DNA from: [Leptolyngbya] sp. JSC-1
Lineage (GTDB): Bacteria > Cyanobacteriota > Cyanobacteriia > Elainellales > Elainellaceae
Assembly: GCA_000733415.1 (NCBI GenBank)
Contig: KL662191.1
Location: 4,064,308-4,128,307 of the forward strand
DNA length: 64,000 bases
Direction of reading: 5' to 3'
Numbering within the stretch: the stretch's first letter is position 1; each line of letters begins with the position of its first letter. The position numbers were made by a program, and so were the translations under genes. The notes below the pieces were generated by a model. That model ran no database searches. It was given only the letters and a program-made list of their open reading frames with translations, and was not told where the DNA came from. Shown piece after piece: positions 42,647 to 52,252 of this stretch.

Positions 42647-43354
42647 ATGCAAATCTTGATCGTGGAAGACGAAGCTGAAATTGCTCAACTGATCCAGCTC
42701 TACTTAGAAAAAGAAGGCTTCACCTGTCGCACCTGTCGCGATGGCGTGACAGCACTGCAAATTTTTCAAGAACAACAGCCCGATCTGATTATTCTCGATT
42801 TGATGATTCCGGGCTTAGATGGCCTAGAAGTCTGTGCCCGCATTCGCCAAAAACCTGGCAACAAGGATCCATTTATCTTGATGCTGACTGCCAAAGGGGA
42901 AGAGATTGACCGGATTATTGGCCTCTCGACCGGAGCCGATGACTACCTGGTCAAGCCGTTTAGCCCGCGTGAGCTGGTGGCGCGAGTCCGTGCCCTACTG
43001 CGCCGCACCCTCCGCCAAGGTGGACAGAGCCGCGTGTTTCAAACGCCCCATTTTGCAGTGGATGTGGATCAGCGGGTGGCGCACCGGCAGCTCGATGGCC
43101 AGGACTCCGAAACGCTGGACCTGACAACGCTAGAGTTCGATTTACTGACTACCTTTCTCAGCTATCCTGGACGGGTCTGGAATCGGACCCAGCTGATCGA
43201 GCGGCTGTGGGGCAGCGATTTCTATGGTGATGAGCGCGTAGTGGATACCCATGTGGCTCGGCTACGCAAAAAAATCGAACCCGATCCGGCCAATCCCACC
43301 TTTGTCAAAACCGTGATTGGGGTGGGGTATAAATTTGAAGACGCATTAGTTTGA
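42647..43354 (+). CDS. OmpR-family response regulator
   Basis: This 235-residue protein has a receiver domain (1-120) with acidic pocket E7/D8, phospho-acceptor D51 (LIILDLMIPG), the conserved threonine in MLTAKGEE and lysine in YLVKPFSP. A winged-helix DNA-binding domain follows (about 135-232; WNRTQLIERLWG, DERVVDTHVARLRKKIE, VIGVGYKF). The OpuC-type permease gene begins around its stop codon, and a GAF histidine kinase gene follows. That kinase may be its partner, although the permease gene lies between them. Confidence 0.95.
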   Translation: MQILIVEDEAEIAQLIQLYLEKEGFTCRTCRDGVTALQIFQEQQPDLIILDLMIPGLDGLEVCARIRQKPGNKDPFILMLTAKGEEIDRIIGLSTGADDYLVKPFSPRELVARVRALLRRTLRQGGQSRVFQTPHFAVDVDQRVAHRQLDGQDSETLDLTTLEFDLLTTFLSYPGRVWNRTQLIERLWGSDFYGDERVVDTHVARLRKKIEPDPANPTFVKTVIGVGYKFEDALV

Positions 43355-43395
43355 GCCAATTCTTTCAGCTACTTCTCTCAGCCGATTTTAAGCCG

Positions 43396-44040
43396 ATGGA
43401 TGTATTTATCCGTGCCTACGAGCACGCAGCCGGCAATTTCAATACCTTACTGACAGCCCTACAGCAGCATCTGGTTCTCGTCCTCGTGCCGCTGGCGATT
43501 GGGCTAGCGGTGGGGTTGCCGTTGGGCCTATGGAGTGCTCGCTCCCGTATAGCAGCAACGGTCTTGATTAACGGGTTCAATGGCCTGCGGGTAATTCCTA
43601 GCCTAGTGGTTCTGTTCGTTTTTGTTTCGGTGCCGTACTTTGGCCTGAATGTGCGTTCGGCGATTGTGGCCCTGACCCTGCTAGTGATGCCACCAATTCT
43701 AATCAACACCGATGTTGCCTTCCGCAGTATTGATCCGATGATTCGAGAGGCAGCTTACGGCATGGGTATGAGTAAAAGGCAAGTCCTCCGCTCGATCGAG
43801 GTACCGCTAGCTTTGCCGGTTGTAATCACAGGCATCAAAATCGCAACTATCGAGGTGATTGCTAGCGCAACCTTAGCCGCCTTCATTGGAGCGGGCGGCT
43901 TGGGCCGATTCATTGTGCTGGGCTTTGCGCAGTACGATCCGGCTATTTCGCTGGTGGGAGCCATTCCGGTAGCGCTGTTGGCAGTGCTGGCAGAAATTGC
44001 CCTAGGTCAGCTCCAGCGGGCGGTACAACCTCCTCAATAA
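43396..44040 (+). CDS. osmoprotectant-type ABC transporter permease (OpuCB/ProW-like)
   Basis: This 214-residue permease has five or six helices and the EAA loop REAAYGMGMSKRQVLRSIEVPLALP. It is the compact type found in glycine betaine/choline/quaternary-ammonium importers. ATG 43396 lies 41 bp after the response regulator stop. A TTG at 43351, overlapping that stop (TTGA), would add 15 residues and couple translation, and it cannot be excluded. No binding protein or ATPase is adjacent. A second permease of the same type lies on the minus strand at 46045. Confidence 0.88.
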   Translation: MDVFIRAYEHAAGNFNTLLTALQQHLVLVLVPLAIGLAVGLPLGLWSARSRIAATVLINGFNGLRVIPSLVVLFVFVSVPYFGLNVRSAIVALTLLVMPPILINTDVAFRSIDPMIREAAYGMGMSKRQVLRSIEVPLALPVVITGIKIATIEVIASATLAAFIGAGGLGRFIVLGFAQYDPAISLVGAIPVALLAVLAEIALGQLQRAVQPPQ

Positions 44041-44152
44041 CGGCCTCAATAATGAGCCAGCAGTTGGGTATTTTAGATTGCGCCTTTAGCCAACACCATT
44101 TCACTCAAAAACCACCAACGCGTAGAATCAATGATTGATCGCAAAGCTCAGC

Positions 44153-45499
44153 ATGCCAGGTTCTATGTCCCTTGCCATATATCTCAACATACTCGATGAG
44201 GTATTGCGTCAGTTCAAGTACAGCCAAGACGAATTGCAGCGAGCCTATGGTTTTGGCAATCGTCTACAGAGCATTGCTGACAAAGTCCGCGATAGCCTAG
44301 ACGAAGCCCAAATTCTGCAAACCGCTGTGCAGGAGTTGGCGATTGGGCTGGGAGTTGATAGTTGCGATACTGGCATTTACGATTTGCAGCACGGTACCTC
44401 AACCGTTGCCTATGAATATGTGGCAGGGCAGGTGCTACCTGTACAGGGGTTGGTGGTTTCAATGCTGGATTACCCTGAGGTCTACAGTCAGTTGTTACAG
44501 GGGCAATATGTCCACGGCTGCTGGTATCCGCTAGATCAAAAGATCCACAATGTACGGCGGATTTCAGGGCACTTCGCTGCTTTAGTTCATCCCATCATCG
44601 ATAACCAGCAGGTAATTGGCGATTTATGGCTCTACCGCATCGGAGCAGAAGGGTTTGAACCCGAAGAAATTTGGCTGGTGCAGCAGGTTGCCACCCAATG
44701 TGCAATTGCTATTCGGCAGGCTCGACTTTATCAAGCTGCTCAGGCCCAAGTAACAGAGCTAGCTCGGCTGAATCGCCTCAAGGATGATTTTCTCACTACG
44801 GTCTCTCACGAATTGCGGACGCCAATTGCCACGATCGCCACAGCGGTACAAATGCTAGAGCTGGAATTGCAGCGCATTGGGGTTGAACTGGCAGCCAATC
44901 CTGGCCTCCAGTTCTACCTGACGGTATTGCAACAGGAAAGCCAGCAGGAAATCATCTTAATTGACAATCTGCTGGCCCTCACCCGCATTGAGTCTGAAAC
45001 CGAACCCTTGGTTTTGACAACCATTGACCCGCACATTTGGGTGGCTGATGTGCTCGAACCCTTTGCTGACTATGCCAATAGTCAAAAGCAGCAGCTAGAG
45101 CTAGATATTCCAACCGATTTGCCGCCCCTTACCACAGATGTCGCTGACCTGGAGCGGATTTTGACTGAGCTATTGACCAACGCCTGCAAATATACCCTTG
45201 CCGGAGGGACGATCACAGTCTCGGCTGCGTTGTGGAATCCCTCGCCTCCTAATTCAGCCCCCATGCTAGACCTGACGATCTGCAATCCAGGCATTTCGCT
45301 CTCAGCCGATGAGTGCGAGCGTATTTTTGATCAGTTCTATCGTTTCCCCAGTAGCGCTCCCGGCAAACATCAGGGCATAGGATTGGGTTTGGCGCTGGTT
45401 AAAAAACTAACGACCCGATTAGGGGCTACGATTGAGGCTAAAAGCAGTGCAGACCATCTGGTATTCAGGCTACGTCTACCCCTCACGGCATCGAATTAA
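44153..45499 (+). CDS. GAF-domain sensor histidine kinase
   Basis: This 448-residue soluble kinase has a GAF-like sensor (about 45-195), a HisKA helix with phospho-acceptor H219 (TTVSHELRTPIATIATAVQML) and a HATPase domain with the N box LTELLTNACKYT and the glycine-rich box HQGIGLGLALVKKL. The GAF domain probably binds a small molecule or chromophore. No bilin-binding cysteine signature was obvious. It follows the response regulator and permease genes on the same strand, which suggests a signalling partner. ATG 44165 is an alternative start. Confidence 0.9.
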   Translation: MPGSMSLAIYLNILDEVLRQFKYSQDELQRAYGFGNRLQSIADKVRDSLDEAQILQTAVQELAIGLGVDSCDTGIYDLQHGTSTVAYEYVAGQVLPVQGLVVSMLDYPEVYSQLLQGQYVHGCWYPLDQKIHNVRRISGHFAALVHPIIDNQQVIGDLWLYRIGAEGFEPEEIWLVQQVATQCAIAIRQARLYQAAQAQVTELARLNRLKDDFLTTVSHELRTPIATIATAVQMLELELQRIGVELAANPGLQFYLTVLQQESQQEIILIDNLLALTRIESETEPLVLTTIDPHIWVADVLEPFADYANSQKQQLELDIPTDLPPLTTDVADLERILTELLTNACKYTLAGGTITVSAALWNPSPPNSAPMLDLTICNPGISLSADECERIFDQFYRFPSSAPGKHQGIGLGLALVKKLTTRLGATIEAKSSADHLVFRLRLPLTASN

Positions 45500-45614
45500 T
45501 TTCTGAATCAATTGAGCTACATTGGTAATTGAGTCTGTCCGGGTGCATTGGCTTTCTCAAGGACGGACATTGATCCGCTCTATGATTTGGCTAGAAAATC
45601 AAGGACTTGAGTTT

Positions 45615-45845
45615 ATGCTTCCTAGCGATCGTTCCCAACCCAACTTTCGTTCTAGACTGAATGCCTGGCTATACAAATTACGCGAATGGATTCGTCAAGA
45701 AATTGTGGATGACGATCCTTGGGACGATGAAACGCTATCTCCGGATGGGCAAAACGGTTCTGGTCAGCCGATTATCTTAGAACCAGCAAAGTTGGAAACA
45801 TTGACCAAACAGCCACCCACTGTAGATGATTACAGTTCCAATTGA
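45615..45845 (+). CDS. small hypothetical protein, 76 aa
   Basis: I do not recognise the family. The N-terminal half is basic and helical (FRSRLNAWLYKLREWIRQE), followed by an acidic stretch (IVDDDPWDDETLSPDG) and a polar tail. ATG 45615 has an aagga ribosome site 9 nt upstream. A longer frame from 45522 (GTG-type start) or ATG 45582 exists but looks less natural. It lies in the same direction as the GAF kinase gene, 115 bp downstream, and may be the last gene of that unit. Confidence 0.55.
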   Translation: MLPSDRSQPNFRSRLNAWLYKLREWIRQEIVDDDPWDDETLSPDGQNGSGQPIILEPAKLETLTKQPPTVDDYSSN

Positions 45846-45917
45846 TTCAACACAACATATTCAGTCCCGTCACAGTAACTCACAATAACCTTGTGCTTGA
45901 TTACGTTTTGATACGTT

Positions 45918-46067
45918 TTAAGTAGTCAGCCTGACGATTAGACGTTCCTGTAGCGCCAACATCTCTCTGGCATCCAGCAAAACCAGTGAGCCTACCAGTG
46001 CCATCAGAGCACAGGCATCTGCTGCGACAAACCAGCTGCCCTCACTATTGCATTTGTATGCTTTCAT
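45918..46067 (-). CDS. candidate 49-aa single-helix membrane protein
   Basis: A short minus-strand frame starts at ATG 46067, overlaps the end of the OpuC-type permease gene by 23 bp and stops at 45918-45920. It begins MKAYKCNSEGSWFV. A clear hydrophobic helix follows (ADACALMALVGSLVLL), then a helical, charged tail (DAREMLALQERLIVRLTT). Overlap with the upstream gene suggests translational coupling. No family is recognised. It may instead be the residue of a larger downstream gene. Confidence 0.35.
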   Translation of the reverse strand: MKAYKCNSEGSWFVAADACALMALVGSLVLLDAREMLALQERLIVRLTT

Positions 46068-46713
46068 TCAACTTCTGGAGTGAGGAACGTTTAATCCGAC
46101 GCGCAGGATTTGCAGCCCACTCTAATCCCAGGAAAGCTGTGTTAATCGCCAATGCCAGCAGAGAGACAACGATAGCACCCACCCAAATTTTGTCATCGCG
46201 TTTTTGGGCAATCCCGTCAAACAACAGGGTTCCCAGTCCTCCTGCGCCGAATTTAGCTCCAATCGTAGCGATGCCAATGGTGACAACGGTTGCAATCCGG
46301 AGTCCGGCCAAGAAGATCGGTAGAATCAGTGGTACCTGAATTTGCCACCACCGTTGCCAATAGCTCATTCCCATGCCTCGTGCTGCTTCCAAGACAGCAG
46401 GCTGGATCGATTGTAAGCCCACCACCAGACTGCGCACCAAAATCACCTGAGCATAGAGCACCATTGCCGCAATCACGGACCAGGCATTCAACCCGAAAAA
46501 CGGTACCAGCAGAATAATTAGCGCTAAGCTCGGCACCGTGTAAAGAATGCCTAAAATGCCCAAGAACGGTACATTTAACCACCGGTAGCGGCTAATCAAC
46601 AGCGCCAACGGCAACGCAATCAACACCGACAGCACCAACGTCAGGCTAGTCATTGATAGGTGTTGCAGCAGCAGTTGCCAAACGGTAGCCGGATTCTTCA
46701 GCAGGTATTCCAT
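46045..46713 (-). CDS. osmoprotectant-type ABC transporter permease (OpuCD-like)
   Basis: This 222-residue permease is related in type to the one at 43396, with about six helices and the EAA loop LEAARGMGMSYWQRWWQIQVPLILP, followed by GAKFGAGGLGTLLFDGI. Quaternary-ammonium importers normally use two such permeases with one ATPase and one binding protein. Both permeases are here, but on opposite strands, 2 kb apart, and without the other subunits. ATG 46713 was preferred over TTG 46722. A small membrane-protein frame overlaps its 3-prime end. Confidence 0.9.
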   Translation of the reverse strand: MEYLLKNPATVWQLLLQHLSMTSLTLVLSVLIALPLALLISRYRWLNVPFLGILGILYTVPSLALIILLVPFFGLNAWSVIAAMVLYAQVILVRSLVVGLQSIQPAVLEAARGMGMSYWQRWWQIQVPLILPIFLAGLRIATVVTIGIATIGAKFGAGGLGTLLFDGIAQKRDDKIWVGAIVVSLLALAINTAFLGLEWAANPARRIKRSSLQKLNESIQMQ

Positions 46714-47151
46714 GTAGATCAATTTGCTATCTGATATAGCGATCCTAATATCAGTTGGAAACTATCAGTTGGAATTGGTCTGGTTCAATGTTTTTGAGCA
46801 CGGCTTGGTGCTTGAATATCGTGGATCCCAAGCTCCTCAACTCAATATTTGGATCTGCCCCTTTTCTGGAATGCCCGCAGGGCTATCATCCCACCGGTAG
46901 GGAACTTTGAACAGCAACGGTTCGGGAAAGCCCCAGAATGGAGGATGTAGGGAACTTTTCAAACCGCTGCTTCGGATTGCCTCAAACTTCTGCCAACCGA
47001 CATCCCGATAGCGCAACCTGCCGCTAAGTAACAGCCAAGTAATGGCTAACAGTCAACAATTCCAATGTCAATTTGTATCTTAAGCTACAGATAGAAGCAG
47101 GAGGGAACGTCTAGCTTCTACTAATCGATAGCTAATCGTTCCTATCTCAAG
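46714..47151. other. gene-free spacer between divergent genes
   Basis: No supportable gene is seen. The spacer contains a direct repeat, GTAGGGAACTTT, at 46897-46908 and 46947-46958 (50 bp apart), and a short duplication of atcagttgga near 46750-46775. It should carry the promoters of the permease and of the ATP-grasp gene. Confidence 0.6.
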
Positions 47152-48582
47152 GTGCAGTTCAACCAGTACGATCCAGGCGATTATTACGACGAGCTGTTTG
47201 AGGCGAAAGATCAACCTCGCCCCGAGGCCGCCCTGCTGATTGAGCGAATCAACTCCATGTCAATGGCAGAGCTTCAGCAGCGGCAGCAGGCAGCTCAAAA
47301 TGCCCTATTCCGGCTCGGCGTCACGTTCAATGTCTACAGCGACAGGCAAGGTACTGAACGGATCCTGCCATTTGATATCATTCCTCGCATCCTGTCAGTT
47401 CGAGAATGGGAATGGCTAGAACGCGGACTAAAGCAGCGAATTGAGGCCCTCAATCTGTTTTTGGCTGATATTTACAGCGACCAAAAAATCCTCAAGGATG
47501 GGGTGATTCCCTCAGAATTGATTGAATCGGCTAGCGGCTTTCTCAAGCCCTGTATGGGGTTGAAACCCTCTCAAGGCGTTTGGTGCCACATCACCGGAAC
47601 CGATTTGGTGCGCGACCGCGATGGCCAATGGTATGTGCTGGAAGACAATCTGCGCTGTCCTTCAGGTGTCTCCTATGTGCTGGAGAATCGGCGCGTCATG
47701 AAAACCACCTTTCCGCAGGTGTTCAACCGCATGAACATTCTGCCGGTGGATGACTATGCCAGTCAGTTACTAGAAACCCTGCTGCACCTAGCCCCAACCG
47801 GGCTACCGGAACCAACCGTAGTGGTACTAACCCCCGGCATCTACAATTCTGCCTACTTCGAGCATTCCTTTCTGGCCCAACAAATGGGTGTAGAGCTGGT
47901 TGAAGGCCGGGATTTAGTGGTGGTGGATGGCTATTTGCAGATGCGCACCACTCGCGGGCTGAAGCGGGTTGATGTGATCTATCGCCGCATTGATGATGAT
48001 TTTCTGGATCCACAGACATTCCGCTCCGACTCTATGCTTGGTGTCCCCGGGATTATGGATGTATATCGAGCCGGACGACTGGCGATTGCCAATGCCCCAG
48101 GCACCGGAGTAGCAGACGACAAGGTAATCTATGCCTATGTGCCCCAAATGATTCGCTATTACCTGGGCGAAGAGCAAATCCTGCCCAATGTGCCGACCTA
48201 CCTCTGTTGGGAAGCGGATCAGCAGCAGCATGTTCTGCAAAATCTCGATAAACTCGTGGTCAAAGCCGCTAGCGAATCGGGAGGCTACGGCATGTTGGTG
48301 GGTCCCCACGCCACGCCAGAACAGCGGGAAGAGTTTGCTGGGCGCATCCAGGCGAAACCGCGCAATTACATTGCCCAGCCGACGCTTTGTCTTTCCCGCG
48401 TACCGACCTTATTTGAAGACCATTTTGAAGGCTGCCACGTCGATCTGCGCCCCTATATCCTCTACGGCAAAGAAATTTATGTGAATCCAGGTGGTCTGAC
48501 TCGCGTTGCGCTGCGGCGGGGTTCGCTGGTAGTCAACTCGTCACAAGGAGGGGGAAGTAAAGATACATGGGTGGTGGGGTGA
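47152..48582 (+). CDS. circularly permuted type 2 ATP-grasp protein
   Basis: In this 476-residue protein, RTLGVTFNVY-like FRLGVTFNVYSDRQGTERILPFD, the segment WYVLEDNLRCPSGVSYVLENR and KAASESGGYGMLVGP identify the circularly permuted ATP-grasp family, expected to catalyse ATP-dependent ligation (amide-bond formation). The substrate is unknown. It starts with GTG and has only a weak upstream ribosome site. The alpha-E gene follows 32 bp later. Genes of this family typically travel with alpha-E, transglutaminase and Anbu genes, all of which lie within the next 7 kb. Confidence 0.93.
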   Translation: MQFNQYDPGDYYDELFEAKDQPRPEAALLIERINSMSMAELQQRQQAAQNALFRLGVTFNVYSDRQGTERILPFDIIPRILSVREWEWLERGLKQRIEALNLFLADIYSDQKILKDGVIPSELIESASGFLKPCMGLKPSQGVWCHITGTDLVRDRDGQWYVLEDNLRCPSGVSYVLENRRVMKTTFPQVFNRMNILPVDDYASQLLETLLHLAPTGLPEPTVVVLTPGIYNSAYFEHSFLAQQMGVELVEGRDLVVVDGYLQMRTTRGLKRVDVIYRRIDDDFLDPQTFRSDSMLGVPGIMDVYRAGRLAIANAPGTGVADDKVIYAYVPQMIRYYLGEEQILPNVPTYLCWEADQQQHVLQNLDKLVVKAASESGGYGMLVGPHATPEQREEFAGRIQAKPRNYIAQPTLCLSRVPTLFEDHFEGCHVDLRPYILYGKEIYVNPGGLTRVALRRGSLVVNSSQGGGSKDTWVVG

Positions 48583-48614
48583 GAAAAGTTTTGAGTTAAT
48601 TTTGACCTTAAATT

Positions 48615-49568
48615 ATGCTCAGTCGGGTTGCGGATTCAATTTACTGGCTCAATCGCTATGTAGAACGGGCAGAAAATATCGCCCGCTTTGTCGATGTCAA
48701 TTTGAACTTGCTGCTGGATGCGCCGGTGGTGATGACGCAGCAGTGGGAGCCACTGATCATGACAACCGGCGATCTGCCGCTGTTTCGGGAGCGCTATGGC
48801 AAGGCAACGGCAGACAATGTGATCCAGTTTTTAACGTTTGATCAGAATTATTCCAACTCGATCCTTTCCTGTTTGCGGGCAGCGCGGGAGAACGCTCGAT
48901 CGGTACGAGAAATTATTTCATCGGAGATGTGGGAGCAGGTCAACACATTTTATCTGATGGTCCTGGATGCATCTCAAGTTCAGCCACTACCTGCCCTGCC
49001 TAGCTTCTTTGCCGAAGTGAAGATGGCAAGCCATCTGTTTGCCGGCGTGATGGATGCCACCATGGCCCACAACGAGGGCTGGCATTTTGGCCGCTTGGGG
49101 CGTTTGATTGAACGGGCCGATAAAACGGCGCGCATTCTGGATGTGAAGTATTTCATTTTGCTGCCGGAAGTCAATTATGTCGGAACGGCACTGGACGAAC
49201 TGCAATGGATTGCCTTACTCAAGTCGGCCAGTGGCTATGAGATGTACCGCAAACGGCAGCGCCGCATCAGTCCGACTGACATCGCCAAATTTTTGATTCT
49301 CGATCGGGAGTTTCCTCGCTCGATTCAGTTTTGCCTCCTAGAGGCCGAGCAGTCCTTACACCAAATCACTGGCTGTAGTCCCGGCACCTGGAACAATGCT
49401 GCCGATCGAACGCTAGGCCGCCTCCGCGCTGAGCTAGACTTCATTACGATTGAAGAAATTATCCAAACTGGACTACACGAATTTCTCGATCACATTCAAA
49501 TTCAGCTCAATTATCTAGGCAGGAATATCTTTGAAACGTTCTTCTCGCTGGAGAAAATACATTCTTAA
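48615..49568 (+). CDS. alpha-E domain protein
   Basis: This 317-residue, almost all-helical protein starts MLSRVADSIYWLNRYVERAENIARFVDVNLNLLLD, the hallmark of the alpha-E family. Further conserved segments are RENARSVREIISSEMWEQVN and GRLIERADKTARILDVKY. The biochemical role of alpha-E proteins is unknown. They accompany circularly permuted ATP-grasp proteins in many bacteria. It lies 32 bp after the ATP-grasp gene on the same strand, so the two are almost certainly co-transcribed. Confidence 0.93.
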   Translation: MLSRVADSIYWLNRYVERAENIARFVDVNLNLLLDAPVVMTQQWEPLIMTTGDLPLFRERYGKATADNVIQFLTFDQNYSNSILSCLRAARENARSVREIISSEMWEQVNTFYLMVLDASQVQPLPALPSFFAEVKMASHLFAGVMDATMAHNEGWHFGRLGRLIERADKTARILDVKYFILLPEVNYVGTALDELQWIALLKSASGYEMYRKRQRRISPTDIAKFLILDREFPRSIQFCLLEAEQSLHQITGCSPGTWNNAADRTLGRLRAELDFITIEEIIQTGLHEFLDHIQIQLNYLGRNIFETFFSLEKIHS

Positions 49569-49595
49569 ATCTATTCCCTGTAATTGGCTGTTGAT

Positions 49596-50741
49596 CTAAA
49601 GCGCCTCTTGCTTCCACTGTTCCACAAGCTGCACCATCTCTAGATTTTGGCGTGCCCACGCTTGCCGTTCCGCTCGAATGGTTGCCAAGTGAGATCCGAT
49701 AGTATCTGTTGTCACTAGCGTACCAAAATCGTCTGGAATGTCGGCTTCATAGCCAAGTACTCGGTTGAGAACTAGATCCCCGATATGGGGCAGGTAGTGG
49801 GAACTTTCTAAGTAGTTTTGCATGTCGTCTGAGATTGGCTCTGCTGTGATGCTGTTGTAACCAGAAAAATCCCAGACTGGAGTGATTTTTACTACCTGAC
49901 GTTTCCAGTCCTCAAAGGCTGGCCACAGCCCTGCGGCATGAATCGCTTCCCACTGGGTGACATGAGCTGGAGAAATGAATACTTTCAGGTCAATCCCTTT
50001 TTGCTGGCAGGTGTCAACGATGGCCTGTAGATAGCTAAGCTGCTTCTGGGAAGTTTGGTAATCATAATACCAATGTTGAAAATAGGCAGTTTTGAGGTGG
50101 AGTTCAAACACATCCTGCGTTGAGCGGTCGGTCGGATTATGGCGAATTAGCCTGCCGTTGCTTAGATAGTAATCTTTAGGAGTGGAGCGGCTGAGATTGG
50201 TAGCAAGCGTGGCCACACTCGACTTAAACGCATCGGTCGAGAACAGAAACGGCGGTAGTTTTGGCAAGTAGTCAGTTTGTTTGAGCGTATTCTCAAGCTC
50301 TGGTGCAAGCTGCTCACCATTCCCGTCTTCCTTGACACCAAAGGCAACCATATCGACGCCAATTATCACCTGCTTCAGGTCGGGCTGGTTTGCCAAGGCA
50401 TGTTCAAAGTAGCGCATAGCCTCATACATGTCGCCAGCCGGAATCGCCAAATTGTAAGCCGGTTGGACCAATGCCGGATGCTCCGGATTCAAACCGATAT
50501 CGGCTCTGGAGGTACCCAAAAAAATGGTCTTTGGCCGGATCCGCATGACTTGAACAGCTTTGAATGTTCTGGTATCTTTGCTGCTGTCAGGTTTCAGCTC
50601 AGTTAGATTAGCTAGCACTTGAGTACCAGCCAAATGGTATGGATCAACAAGCGCATTGACACCAACAACAACAGCTGCATTGACCAAAATGAAACTTGCC
50701 AATACGTTAGAAAATTTCCGGTATGGATCAGTATTCTCCAT
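49596..50741 (-). CDS. SGNH-type accessory protein of an MBOAT O-acyltransferase
   Basis: This 381-residue protein has one N-terminal membrane anchor (about 10-30, VLASFILVNAAVVVGVNALVD). The extracytoplasmic part has FLGTSRADIGLNP (block-I-like serine motif), IIGVDMVAFG and a late ESSHYLPHIGDLV, which supplies a histidine. This fits the AlgJ/AlgX-like or DUF1574-like partners of AlgI-type acyltransferases. It probably transfers acetyl groups onto an exported polysaccharide or protects the process. It follows the MBOAT gene by 65 bp on the same strand. An aggagg ribosome site lies 14 nt before ATG 50741, a little far. Confidence 0.72.
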   Translation of the reverse strand: MENTDPYRKFSNVLASFILVNAAVVVGVNALVDPYHLAGTQVLANLTELKPDSSKDTRTFKAVQVMRIRPKTIFLGTSRADIGLNPEHPALVQPAYNLAIPAGDMYEAMRYFEHALANQPDLKQVIIGVDMVAFGVKEDGNGEQLAPELENTLKQTDYLPKLPPFLFSTDAFKSSVATLATNLSRSTPKDYYLSNGRLIRHNPTDRSTQDVFELHLKTAYFQHWYYDYQTSQKQLSYLQAIVDTCQQKGIDLKVFISPAHVTQWEAIHAAGLWPAFEDWKRQVVKITPVWDFSGYNSITAEPISDDMQNYLESSHYLPHIGDLVLNRVLGYEADIPDDFGTLVTTDTIGSHLATIRAERQAWARQNLEMVQLVEQWKQEAL

Positions 50742-50806
50742 TTTCGATTGATGCTCCTCCTGATGAATAGGTTCAGTGTTTTGAGTGATAGTTGAAAGCA
50801 AACCAG

Positions 50807-52252
50807 CTAAAACTGGAAGTATAAAAATTCAGAAACCCGGTTGAGCGAAAATAGGCTGAGTGATGCCACAATGCTGATAGCAAACGCCCACCACCAGTTG
50901 GGTTTAAAGTGGCGCATAATTTGCTGTGTATTCGGCAGCAACACCACACCCAATAACAGCAGAATCAGCAGCTTGGGATTGCCTTGATAGACGAGCTGAT
51001 TGGAGAATTGCACACCCAATGGCGATAGCCACTGCAACAAACTTTGAAAGCCACTCGGCAGAATAATTGGTTTTCCTCCTAGCATGGCACTCAGCAGGTG
51101 CATCGCATCTTGGAAACTGCTCGCCCTAAAAAACACCCAGCTCACCACAACGGCAAAGAAAGTAATCGTCCAGCCCAAAACCGCAGGCAAGCGCCAGTTC
51201 AATTTGCGCCATCCGTGATTGATCACGAGAAATAGACCATGTAACCCGCCCCAAATCACAAACGTCCATCCGGCACCATGCCACAGGCCGCCCAGCAGCA
51301 TCGTAATCATCAGGTTGGTGTAGCGACGAACTTCACCATAACGGTTGCCGCCTAGCGGAATATAGAGGTAGTCCCGCAAAAATCGAGACAGCGTCATGTG
51401 CCAGCGTCGCCAAAAGTCAATAATTGAAATGGCCTTGTAGGGAGAATCGAAGTTTAAGGGCAGTTGAAGATTAAACATCAACGCCAAGCCAATCGCCATA
51501 TCGGAATAGCCGGAAAAGTCAAAATAGAGCTGGAGTGTGTAGCTCAAAGCCCCAACCCAAGCCTGAAAAAAACTGGCATTGGCGGCATTTTCAAATGTGG
51601 CATTGGCCCAAGGTGCAACAGCGTCTGCAATGAGTAATTTCTTAGCGAGACCTAGAAAAAACCAGGTCAATCCCATAGATAGATTTTTGAATGAGAGCGT
51701 ATAGGTTTTAGTATCTTCTAGTTGGGGAATCAGCTCGCTATGTAGCAGCAGTGGACCTGCAATGAGCTGGGGAAAGAAGGAGATAAATAGGATATAGGTG
51801 AGAAAATCATAATCTTTGGTTTCTTGCCGGTAGCAATCTACTAAATAGGCAATTTGAGTAAAGGTATAAAACGAAATACCCAACGGCAAAATAATGGTTG
51901 GGATCACTAAATTGAGGTTGAGTAAACCACTGAGCGACGCAGCAAAAAAGCCAGCATATTTATAGTAAGCAATTAATCCTAAATTACAGCCAATTCCTAA
52001 CCAGAGCAGCGCTTTTGCATGGCGGCTTTGTGGTTTTGCGTGGCCAATGTATTTCCCCAGATAGTAATTGAACAATATTGATAAGACAAGCAGAGGCAGA
52101 TAGGCAATATTCCAATAGCCATAAAAGAACAAAGAAGCTAGCGTCAACCAAATTTTGGCAATTTGGGGCGAGTAGTGGCGAGTCAGGTAAAAGAATACAA
52201 CAGTTGTGATTGGAAGAAATCCAAAAATAAAGATATAGGAATTGAATAGCAT
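50807..52252 (-). CDS. MBOAT family O-acyltransferase (AlgI-like)
   Basis: This 481-residue protein has about ten helices. MLFNSYIFIFGFLPI at the N-terminus, QLYFDFSGYSDMAIGLALMF, the segment FWRRWHMTLSRFLRDYLYIPLGGNR and the catalytic-histidine region LLGGLWHGAGWTFVIWGGLHG identify the AlgI branch of membrane-bound O-acyltransferases. These move acetyl groups across the membrane for polysaccharide acetylation. The pair with the SGNH-like gene is a typical acetylation module. Its location inside the otherwise conserved Anbu neighbourhood is unusual. Confidence 0.93.
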   Translation of the reverse strand: MLFNSYIFIFGFLPITTVVFFYLTRHYSPQIAKIWLTLASLFFYGYWNIAYLPLLVLSILFNYYLGKYIGHAKPQSRHAKALLWLGIGCNLGLIAYYKYAGFFAASLSGLLNLNLVIPTIILPLGISFYTFTQIAYLVDCYRQETKDYDFLTYILFISFFPQLIAGPLLLHSELIPQLEDTKTYTLSFKNLSMGLTWFFLGLAKKLLIADAVAPWANATFENAANASFFQAWVGALSYTLQLYFDFSGYSDMAIGLALMFNLQLPLNFDSPYKAISIIDFWRRWHMTLSRFLRDYLYIPLGGNRYGEVRRYTNLMITMLLGGLWHGAGWTFVIWGGLHGLFLVINHGWRKLNWRLPAVLGWTITFFAVVVSWVFFRASSFQDAMHLLSAMLGGKPIILPSGFQSLLQWLSPLGVQFSNQLVYQGNPKLLILLLLGVVLLPNTQQIMRHFKPNWWWAFAISIVASLSLFSLNRVSEFLYFQF

